The translations under genes and the position numbers were made by a program. DNA of 53,339 nucleotides. It comes from Clostridia bacterium. GTDB lineage: Bacteria; Bacillota; Clostridia; UBA1381. The stretch is from NCBI GenBank assembly GCA_017443895.1, contig JAFSXU010000046.1, forward strand, positions 1-53,339, read 5' to 3'. Under the pieces are notes generated by a model. It worked only from the letters and a program-made list of their open reading frames with translations, searched no databases and was not told the DNA's origin. This document shows positions 47,647 through 53,339 of this stretch, in pieces (the first letter of the stretch is position 1; each line of letters opens with the position of its first letter).

Positions 47647-47871
47647 TCAGTCTGCATTGTCATTGTCAGGCAGAAACTCCATTATATCAGACAGGTCACA
47701 GTTAAAAATACTGCATAGTGAATTTACGGTGTATGTTGATACAGACTCATCATTCATAAGCCGTTGAATAGTTTTATTATCTAAGTTGTATTTCCCACAC
47801 TTATTTCTCAGGTAGTAAGTGCTGATGTTTCTCTCCTGTATCAGCTTTCTAAATGGCGCAAATGAAATCAT
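47647..47871 (-). CDS. Small XRE/Cro-type HTH regulator
   Basis: A 74-residue single-domain regulator, MISFAPFRKLIQERNISTYYLRNKCG, then LDNKTIQRLMNDESVSTYTVNSLCSIFNCDLSDIMEFLP. The order of helices and the ending CDLSDIMEF are typical of small Cro/XRE proteins found beside toxin-antitoxin, restriction and mobile genes. ATG 47871 is preceded by GAGG. It is divergent from the Nmad3-like gene, and the 110 bp between them contain a consensus promoter and a 20-bp palindrome, so it most likely represses the cassette. Confidence 0.88.
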   Translation of the reverse strand: MISFAPFRKLIQERNISTYYLRNKCGKYNLDNKTIQRLMNDESVSTYTVNSLCSIFNCDLSDIMEFLPDNDNAD

Positions 47872-47883
47872 AAAGAACACCTC

Positions 47884-47912
47884 TTGACTTTTTATCTATT
47901 ATCTCATATAAT
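47884..47912 (+). promoter_or_regulatory. Promoter of the Nmad3-like cassette
   Basis: TTGACT, 17-bp spacer, TATAAT. The predicted start point (about 47919) is just upstream of the palindrome at 47926-47945. Confidence 0.85.
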
Positions 47913-47925
47913 TATGTAAAGATAA

Positions 47926-47945
47926 TATGAGGAATATTCCTCATA
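47926..47945. promoter_or_regulatory. 20-bp perfect palindrome, likely operator
   Basis: TATGAGGAATATTCCTCATA reads the same on both strands. It lies just after the predicted start point of the cassette promoter and between two divergent genes, where a Cro-type dimer would block transcription. Confidence 0.75.
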
Positions 47946-47980
47946 CATTTGTCATATTATTAAGAAATGAGGTAATGCAA

Positions 47981-48763
47981 ATGAAACTGATACTAAGCAG
48001 AAAAGGAATGGACAGTACTGCCGGAGGAATGGCAAGCCCCATACTTCCCGACGGTACGCTGTTGTCGCTACCTATACCCGATAATGACAGCAGATTGAAG
48101 TATAGCGATACTATCTATGACGGCAAAAGCTACGCAGAAATTATACAGGAATTAAAGCCTAATTTTGCTTTTAACGAATGTAATTTCTGCCACCTTGACC
48201 CTGATATAAGAGAAGATATTTCTCACCCGAAAAATTGGAAACCTGCGTTTGGTCAGCGTAGCACTTCTGCCATATTCCTTGACAATCAAGGTGTTGGTGT
48301 GGGTGATGTGTTTCTGTTCTATGGTTGGTTCAGACAAACTGAATATGACAGTAACGGGAAACTGCGCTATGTAAGAGGCGCAAAGGATTTACATATTATA
48401 TATGGCTATATGCAGGTAGGCAGTATTGTAAACGGTGATGATATAAAAAGCTACGACTGGCATCCTCATTCTAAATGGTCTGATAAGACTAACCGCCTAT
48501 ATATTCCAACCAATGAACTATCATTCGCTAACGGCACAAAAGGCTATGGCATACTAAAATATGACAAGCGAAATACTCTGACTAAGGAGGGTTATAGCCG
48601 TTCAAGGTGGGATATGCCCGAATGCTTTAACAGCAGTGTAAAAATTGCGGGCTGCGGTGACTGTTTCAAAGACGGTTACTTCCAATCCCCAAGCAGAGGT
48701 CAGGAAATTGTCTTTGATGTAAATGACAGTATTATGGAGTGGATAAAAAAGATTGTATTGTGA
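47981..48763 (+). CDS. Nmad3-like protein (nucleotide modification associated domain 3)
   Basis: A 260-residue soluble protein. The opening MKLILSRKGMDSTAGGMASPILPDGTLLSLPIPD is the characteristic start of Nmad3-family proteins, which were defined by association with DNA base-modification genes of phages and mobile elements and have no established activity. Later conserved-looking parts are CNFCHLDPDIR, QGVGVGDVFLFYGWFRQ, LHIIYGYMQVG, SRSRWDMPECF and GRGQ-like SPSRGQEIVFD; Trp, Asp and His are frequent around 100-190. ATG 47981 was chosen because GAGG lies nine bases upstream and the family starts there; the frame is open further upstream, but that part covers the palindrome. It leads a three-gene operon. 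Confidence 0.82.
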   Translation: MKLILSRKGMDSTAGGMASPILPDGTLLSLPIPDNDSRLKYSDTIYDGKSYAEIIQELKPNFAFNECNFCHLDPDIREDISHPKNWKPAFGQRSTSAIFLDNQGVGVGDVFLFYGWFRQTEYDSNGKLRYVRGAKDLHIIYGYMQVGSIVNGDDIKSYDWHPHSKWSDKTNRLYIPTNELSFANGTKGYGILKYDKRNTLTKEGYSRSRWDMPECFNSSVKIAGCGDCFKDGYFQSPSRGQEIVFDVNDSIMEWIKKIVL

Positions 48764-48771
48764 GACGGAAA

Positions 48772-49056
48772 ATGAAACTTGAACTTGTAATGCACTGTAA
48801 TCAAATTAGCCTTGACACCTATCCCACCAACCCGGACGGGAAAGTGTATTGTCGTAAAAATAATAAGGTTATGATTACTACTATAGAGGACTGTCAGTAT
48901 TGCCCTTATTTTCGCGGAGCGGATAGGGGCGACTGGCTTCTGTGCGAATGGACAGATGTAGCCGTTCCTCACAGTGTACGCCATATCAGGTATGGCAATG
49001 CGGCGGAGGAATATAAGCGTGTAAATGAACTTATACACTTGGGCGTGTTAAAATAG
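48772..49056 (+). CDS. Small Cys-rich protein of the cassette
   Basis: A 94-residue protein not assigned to a family. Five cysteines, C9, C27, C41, C44 and C58, include a CxxC pair (DCQYCPYFRG), suggesting a zinc- or metal-bound knuckle. The C-terminal 35 residues are basic and helical (VRHIRYGNAAEEYKRVNELIHLG). It starts 8 bp after the Nmad3-like stop, so the two are translated from one message. It may be a nucleic-acid-binding partner; that is inference from the cysteines and position. Confidence 0.75.
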   Translation: MKLELVMHCNQISLDTYPTNPDGKVYCRKNNKVMITTIEDCQYCPYFRGADRGDWLLCEWTDVAVPHSVRHIRYGNAAEEYKRVNELIHLGVLK

Positions 49057-49092
49057 CTTATTGAAAACTCGGAGGTTAGGAGGTATATTGTT

Positions 49093-49293
49093 ATGAACAA
49101 AGACAAAGTAAGTATGCTTGACATCGTAGCAAAAAAGCAAGGTAAGACAGTTGCTCAGATGTTTGCTGACAATCCTGCGCCTGTTATTGGCGTAAAAGAG
49201 GAAAAGCTACCTGCACCGGTGTATTTCCCTGACCCCGATGCCACTCCGGAGGAGATACGCAAACTCATTGACAGCCATGATAAAGATAAATAA
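49093..49293 (+). CDS. Short acidic protein at the end of the cassette
   Basis: A 66-residue protein: a helical start (KVSMLDIVAKKQGKTVAQMFADN), a Pro-rich middle (KLPAPVYFPDPDATPEE) and a charged end. It has an excellent Shine-Dalgarno (TTAGGAGGTAT) and lies 36 bp after the Cys-rich gene, followed by the operon terminator. Size, acidity and place recall small antitoxin or anti-restriction proteins, but there is no recognisable motif. Confidence 0.7.
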   Translation: MNKDKVSMLDIVAKKQGKTVAQMFADNPAPVIGVKEEKLPAPVYFPDPDATPEEIRKLIDSHDKDK

Positions 49294-49303
49294 TAGCGCC
49301 GTA

Positions 49304-49336
49304 TGCACCGATGTATATTATCGGTGCATTTTTTTG
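49304..49336 (+). terminator. Terminator of the Nmad3-like cassette
   Basis: TGCACCGAT-N7-ATCGGTGCA, a perfect 9-bp stem followed by eight T. Confidence 0.92.
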
Positions 49337-49360
49337 TGAACAAATTGATAAAATTCCGAA

Positions 49361-49441
49361 ACCGTTTTGGACTTTGGTGTTTTAGGATGCCTTTTCGTGA
49401 GTATATAAACACCCTACTGCCAAAACAGTAGGGTGGGTTTT
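49361..49441. repeat. Right direct repeat of the accessory cassette
   Basis: Matches 47512-47593, including TTTGGTGTTTTAGGATGCC and a terminal hairpin, here CACCCTACTG/CAGTAGGGTG (49410-49435) followed by GGTTTTTG. Together the two repeats bracket the regulator, operator and three-gene operon. Confidence 0.75.
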
Positions 49442-49469
49442 TGTTGATGTTTTTTTATCCTGTTATTCA

Positions 49470-50258
49470 TTATTCATTCTCATAATATCTTGCAGTATTT
49501 GCGCCTGCCTCTTTGCCGACCTTATTATATGCTATCTGATAATAATGAAAATTATCGCGCATATTATCAATATACGGCGAAAAGCTTGAAACTACAGTAT
49601 AGCGGTTATCAGTATCAGCAAGCTCTTGTTGCGCATTTCGGATTACTTCATACTGTTTATCTATATGCTCGTTTCCGTACACGGGATAGTTATAGTGTCC
49701 CGTTCCCACAATAAAGCAATGCTCTATTCCATGTTCAAAAAACTTACCGATAATCTCTGTTGTATTTTTTATGTAGTCCTCTTTTGTCCTTGCGACATCT
49801 CCGTCGCTCTCGCCCTGGCTCCATACCAAAAATATACGGTTTATCTTAATATTATTATCGCTTAAAAACGCTTTTGCCATATCAAGCCTTGACACGGCAT
49901 CATCAATAAGTCCGCTTTTCCACTCCTCAGTATTTGTACCGCCCTTTGATGCGGAAACTGCAACAATCTGCCGTTTTGTATGCTCATAATACGCATTTAC
50001 AAATGCCCCTACCATACTTCCACGCCGTTTTGTTGTACCGTCTTTATTTATATCCGTTAAACCGCCGTCTTTATCCTCGCCCAGTCCAAACGGCTCTTTT
50101 ATTTCCACCAATTCATCGGGGTTACTTACCGCCTTATATTCAAAGCCTGCGTTTTTAATGCACAATGGCGCATCCTTTGCATCGCCTCTGCCTGACATAT
50201 TCGACTGACCTGCAAATACAACAAGGTCAACACTGTTTGGATATACTTTTTTACTCAC
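49470..50258 (-). CDS. SASA-family carbohydrate esterase (sialate O-acetylesterase-like)
   Basis: A 262-residue SGNH-type esterase. VDLVVFAGQSNMSGRGD holds the nucleophile Ser, SASKGGTNTEEWKSG and VWSQGESDGDVA are the family blocks, and the C-terminal NFHYYQIAYNKVG contains the probable catalytic His. Such enzymes remove acetyl groups from sugars. No signal peptide is seen with the chosen start, GTG 50258, which overlaps the stop of the upstream esterase gene by 4 bp (GTGA) and has GGAG upstream. Earlier in-frame starts lie inside that gene. Confidence 0.85.
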   Translation of the reverse strand: MSKKVYPNSVDLVVFAGQSNMSGRGDAKDAPLCIKNAGFEYKAVSNPDELVEIKEPFGLGEDKDGGLTDINKDGTTKRRGSMVGAFVNAYYEHTKRQIVAVSASKGGTNTEEWKSGLIDDAVSRLDMAKAFLSDNNIKINRIFLVWSQGESDGDVARTKEDYIKNTTEIIGKFFEHGIEHCFIVGTGHYNYPVYGNEHIDKQYEVIRNAQQELADTDNRYTVVSSFSPYIDNMRDNFHYYQIAYNKVGKEAGANTARYYENE

Positions 50259-50953
50259 TTTAATATGCTCTCCATTTCCTTTACCACAGCAGGTATATAA
50301 AATTCCCTGCACGCACAAACATTGGGGTGCGAGCCTGCACCGCCCATAATATATGTTTGCATCTGGGCATCATTTCTTGTATCAAGCGCACATTCTGAAA
50401 ATATATCGCAAGTATCAACGCCGTAATTTTTACAAATCCCAAGTGCCAGATCTCGCAATTTGCACTGTATTTCCCAGTCCCTGCCACCTGATTTATGAGT
50501 GGTTATATACATAATCGGAGTGCCCTGCCATTTTTTCTGCATAGTATGGATTATTTCCTCAAACGCACCGCAAAATGTTGAATTGTCAAATTTGGGCTCG
50601 CCCATTTTTCCCAAATGCTCCATAACATTTATATGCGCATTATTTAAGTTATGGCAATCGGTTTTGGGATTGCCGTAGGCGTCGTTTGTATAGCCGTTAA
50701 AGACGATAATGTCGGGCTTTTCATCGGGTGCGGATATGACTTGGTTTATTATGTAGTTACCCATGGTTTTCTCGTTTTTATCCTCTTTTTCGGCGCTGTC
50801 TTTACATATCACGCTTGCACCGTTTACAGCGCACATATTAAGATTAAGGTTATATTCATCCGCTATAAGACGCATAAACGACTTTTCGGGCGCTGTGTGG
50901 CCGTAAACAATGCTATCGCCAAAAGCGTAAACCGTTTTATTATCAATGCTCAT
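50255..50953 (-). CDS. SGNH/GDSL-family hydrolase
   Basis: A 232-residue lipase/esterase-like hydrolase. Block I is VYAFGDSIVYGH with the catalytic Ser, VFNGYTNDAYGNP is in the position of block III (Asn), and GAGSHPNVCA carries the catalytic His of block V. No signal peptide is seen. ATG 50953 follows GGAGG by five bases. It forms a two-gene operon with the SASA-type gene; both could deacylate the same glycan or glycoconjugate in the cytoplasm. Confidence 0.87.
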   Translation of the reverse strand: MSIDNKTVYAFGDSIVYGHTAPEKSFMRLIADEYNLNLNMCAVNGASVICKDSAEKEDKNEKTMGNYIINQVISAPDEKPDIIVFNGYTNDAYGNPKTDCHNLNNAHINVMEHLGKMGEPKFDNSTFCGAFEEIIHTMQKKWQGTPIMYITTHKSGGRDWEIQCKLRDLALGICKNYGVDTCDIFSECALDTRNDAQMQTYIMGGAGSHPNVCACREFYIPAVVKEMESILK

Positions 50954-50986
50954 AATATCCTCCAAAATATACAGTTTCTACCAAAA

Positions 50987-51015
50987 ATTATACCGCAATT
51001 TATAAACTTAGTCAA
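50987..51015 (-). promoter_or_regulatory. Promoter of the two-esterase operon
   Basis: Minus strand TTGACT, 17-bp spacer, TATAAT, about 34 bp upstream of the SGNH hydrolase ATG. Confidence 0.85.
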
Positions 51016-51136
51016 TCGGGGAAAAATATTTAAAAATTTTGGTTATGAACTCGTATTTTGGGGTAAATATATTTTAGGAATAAAATGGCAAATGCCATTA
51101 TCAGGAAACAAAAATTTTAAGGAGGGACTCTATAAT

Positions 51137-53185
51137 ATGGAAAACATCAGAAATATTGCCGTAATGGGACACGGCAAAGGCGGTAAAACCTCAATTGTTG
51201 AGGCAATGCTTTTAAATGCGGGCGTTATAAAGCGCCAGGGCACGGTTGCTGACGGTAACACCGTATCTGACTATGACAGCGAGGAGATTAAAAGACAGTG
51301 TTCGATAAATACGACTGTTTCGTCTTTTGACTGGAAGGAGTTTAGATACAATGTTATAGATACACCCGGATATTTTGACTTTGCAGGCGATGTAAAGGCA
51401 GGCGTAAGAGCGGCAGACAGCGCACTTATTGTATTATCGGGAAGAACAGGTGTAAGAGTCGGCACGGAACAGGATTTTGCCTATGCAAAAAACAAGGGTA
51501 TTCCGATAATGTTCTTTGTAAACAAGATTGATGACAAGCACTCAAATTATGAAAAGACGCTTGAGAGTATGAAAGAGGCGTTTGGCAGGGCTATAACTCC
51601 GTTTGTATACCCAATCGAAACGGCTGACGGATTTGAGGGATTTGTTGATATTATTGATATGACCGCGCGCCGTTACGAGGGCACGGAAAGAGTTGATATT
51701 CCCGTACCCGAGGGCATGGAGGAAAAGGTTGCACCACTTCGTGAAATGATAATGGAAGCGATTGCAGGTACGGATGAGGAGCTTATGGTTAAGTATTTTA
51801 ACGATGAGCCGTTCACATTTGACGAGATTAAGAAGGCTATCCGCGCAGGAGTAAAGGACGGAAGTATTTACCCTGTATACTGTGGCAGCGGTGAGCAAAA
51901 TATCGGTGTGCGTTCCTTGCTTGACAGTATAGGAAAGTATCTCCCATCACCTGCCGAGATTACAGAGATAGGCAGAGATGCACAAACAGCAGAGCCTGTG
52001 GAGCTTGTGCAATCACCTGATGAAACAACGGCGGCAGTTGTATTTAAGACCATTGCAGACCCGTTTGTCGGCAGAATGTCAATATTCAGAGTATATTCGG
52101 GCGAGATAAAGGCAGATTCTGCATACTATAACCCTAACCGTGGCGAAACGGAGAGAATTGGCAAGCTGTATTCATTATGCGGTAAGAAGCAGACAGAGGT
52201 TAAATCTGTAAAGGCAGGCGATATAGGCTGTGTTACAAAGCTTGAATTTACAAAAACGGGCGATACCCTATGTGATAAGAGCAAAAATATTATCCTTACA
52301 GGTATCGAATTCCCTGCACCTACCTTGTCAATGGGCGTAAGACCTGAGAATAAGGGCGATGAGGAAAAGGTTATCGGAAGTATGACAAGACTTATGGACG
52401 AGGACCCAACCTTTACAGTTACAAATAACATTGAAACAAAGCAGACTCTTATTAACGGTCAGGGCGAACAGCATATTGATGTTATCGTGTCAAAGCTAAA
52501 GACAAAGTACGGCGTAAATGTAGTATTGGAAGAGCCAATTACAGCGTATAGAGAAACAATCACAAAGTCAGCTACCGTTGAGGGTAAGCATAAGAAGCAG
52601 TCGGGCGGACACGGTCAGTACGGTCATGTTAAGATTGAATTTGAACCCGGTCTTACCGAGGAAATGATGTTTGAGGAAAAGGTATTTGGCGGAAGCGTGC
52701 CGAAGAACTACTTCCCCGCAGTTGAAAAGGGACTTCGTGACAGCTCACAGCACGGTGTTCTTGCGGGTTATCCTGTAGTGAACTTAAAAGCAACCCTGCT
52801 TGACGGATCATATCACCCCGTTGACTCGTCGGAAATGGCGTTTAAGACTGCTGCCTCTATTGCATATAAAGAGGGTATGAAGCAGGCAGGACCTGTTATC
52901 CTTGAGCCTATCGGATATTTGAAGGCATATGTGCCTGAGGATATAATGGGCGATGTTATCGGCGATATAAATAAGCGCCGTGGCAGAATTATGGGTATGG
53001 GCGAGAGCGATAAGCCTGGACTTAACCTGGTTGAGGCTGAAATCCCTGTATCTGAGATGTATAAGTACTCCACCGATTTAAGAGCAATGAGTGGCGGCGC
53101 AGGTACTTTCACATTTGAGTTTGTAAGATACGAAAGAGCGCCAATGGATGTTGCAAATAAAATTATTGCCGCATCAAATATTTAA
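51137..53185 (+). CDS. Elongation factor G-like GTPase (EF-G paralogue)
   Basis: A 682-residue translational GTPase. The G1 loop is GHGKGGKTS (11-19) in place of the AHIDAGKTT of housekeeping EF-G, G3 is DTPGYFDF (75-82) instead of DTPGHVDF, and G4 is NKID (129-132). Domains II-V follow, with GHGQYGHVKIEFEP and, near the end, EIPVSEMYKYSTDLRAMSGGAG. Loss of the His after DTPG, which normally activates water, and the changed G1 place it in the EF-G-like (FusA2-type) group, whose role in translation is not settled. ATG 51137 follows AAGGAGGG. A small palindrome ATGGCAAATGCCAT lies in the leader at 51085-51098. Confidence 0.92.
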   Translation: MENIRNIAVMGHGKGGKTSIVEAMLLNAGVIKRQGTVADGNTVSDYDSEEIKRQCSINTTVSSFDWKEFRYNVIDTPGYFDFAGDVKAGVRAADSALIVLSGRTGVRVGTEQDFAYAKNKGIPIMFFVNKIDDKHSNYEKTLESMKEAFGRAITPFVYPIETADGFEGFVDIIDMTARRYEGTERVDIPVPEGMEEKVAPLREMIMEAIAGTDEELMVKYFNDEPFTFDEIKKAIRAGVKDGSIYPVYCGSGEQNIGVRSLLDSIGKYLPSPAEITEIGRDAQTAEPVELVQSPDETTAAVVFKTIADPFVGRMSIFRVYSGEIKADSAYYNPNRGETERIGKLYSLCGKKQTEVKSVKAGDIGCVTKLEFTKTGDTLCDKSKNIILTGIEFPAPTLSMGVRPENKGDEEKVIGSMTRLMDEDPTFTVTNNIETKQTLINGQGEQHIDVIVSKLKTKYGVNVVLEEPITAYRETITKSATVEGKHKKQSGGHGQYGHVKIEFEPGLTEEMMFEEKVFGGSVPKNYFPAVEKGLRDSSQHGVLAGYPVVNLKATLLDGSYHPVDSSEMAFKTAASIAYKEGMKQAGPVILEPIGYLKAYVPEDIMGDVIGDINKRRGRIMGMGESDKPGLNLVEAEIPVSEMYKYSTDLRAMSGGAGTFTFEFVRYERAPMDVANKIIAASNI

Positions 53186-53198
53186 ATTAAATAAAATG

Positions 53199-53339
53199 GG
53201 CTCTTTGTCAACAATTGGGGTGAAATAAAATGGGATTGGTGCGGCAGCTTATGCTGCCGCATTAGTTTTTGCTTTTTCACTTTTGTATCTGAACATATTT
53301 AATATGCGTTTTCTAAATCGTTCAAAATTGCGATATCCG
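53199..53339. mobile_element. ISL3-family insertion sequence, one end
   Basis: GGCTCTTTGTCAACAATTGG at 53199 resembles the GGCTCTT... terminal repeats of ISL3-family elements, and the minus strand just inside encodes the end of an ISL3-type transposase. It lies 13 bp after the EF-G-like stop. A stem GCGGCAGC/GCTGCCGC (53241-53260) overlaps the end of the transposase gene and may terminate it. The rest of the element is outside the window. Confidence 0.78.
53249..53339 (-). CDS. ISL3-family transposase, C-terminal fragment
   Basis: Read on the minus strand from the window edge, the last 29 residues are GYRNFERFRKRILNMF followed by a polar tail ending TNAAA. The G-(Y/F)-RNF-x-x-FR-x-R pattern is the conserved C-terminus of ISL3-family transposases. 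The N-terminal part lies outside the window. Too short for further statements. Confidence 0.75.
   Translation of the reverse strand, partial: GYRNFERFRKRILNMFRYKSEKAKTNAAA

Noticed and set aside
50651-51136. Upstream extension of the EF-G-like frame by 162 codons
   Set aside because: The extension is antisense to the SGNH hydrolase gene; ATG 51137 has an ideal Shine-Dalgarno and gives the family-typical N-terminus.

Overview
The window looks like chromosomal DNA of a low-GC, meso-diaminopimelate-type Firmicute of class Clostridia, probably an uncultured anaerobe. This rests on four things seen in the sequence: a division and cell wall (dcw) cluster with a PASTA-carrying SpoVD/FtsI penicillin-binding protein, a MurE with the DNPR motif typical of meso-DAP ligases, the gene order miaB - ylbF/ymcA-like - mutS - mutL - miaA, and an SLH surface protein with a CsaB-type pyruvyltransferase. 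No rRNA is present and the species cannot be named. Most genes are on the minus strand, with strong Shine-Dalgarno sites and many 1-4 bp overlaps.

Layout. 1-332: right end of an IS3-family element. 367-2879: family 2 glycoside hydrolase and PHP phosphoesterase. 3146-15617 (minus): mraZ, rsmH, ftsL, spoVD-type PBP, murE, murF, mraY, ftsW/spoVE, murG, then a histidyl-tRNA synthetase, all behind one clear promoter; murD and ftsQ are not in the cluster. 15913-16704 (plus): lgt, divergent from mraZ. 16876-18156: four small proteins of unknown function, one missed by length and hidden behind a hairpin that encloses its ribosome binding site. 18490-26421 (minus): cell-surface polymer locus (GT4-CsaB fusion, MurJ flippase, O-antigen-ligase-like protein, second GT4, two DUF4330-like membrane proteins). 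26443-27126: HicAB toxin-antitoxin. 27455-42459 (minus): tyrS, hemW, SLH protein, an unusual membrane fusion protein, miaA, mutL, mutS, YlbF-like protein, miaB and a Dabb protein. 42495-45682 (plus): AbrB/RelE toxin-antitoxin, metallophosphoesterase, polysaccharide deacetylase and a DUF2161 nuclease-like protein. 45954-47018: CapA-like protein. 47179-49445: tRNA-Leu and a small accessory cassette. 49470-50953: two overlapping esterase genes. 51137-53185: EF-G paralogue. 53199-53339: end of an ISL3-family element.

Working together. CsaB-type enzymes pyruvylate the secondary cell wall polymer that SLH domains bind, so the 18-26 kb locus and the SLH protein at 30-32 kb plausibly form one surface-anchoring system. 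The accessory cassette at tRNA-Leu is the best candidate for something little described. It has a small XRE-type regulator, a divergent consensus promoter, a 20-bp perfect palindrome as likely operator, a protein resembling the Nmad3 (nucleotide modification associated) family, a Cys-rich small protein and a short acidic protein. It is closed by a terminator, flanked by direct repeats of about 80 bp, and sits beside a 25-nt duplication of the tRNA 3' end.

The intergenic regions are rich in structured repeats: a 158-169 bp element with TAAATTTTGGTTTA ends (four copies), a cloverleaf-like element of about 165 bp (two copies and a fragment), small palindromic elements (four copies), and two tandem arrays. 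All functional calls come from reading the translated sequence by eye; no database search was possible.
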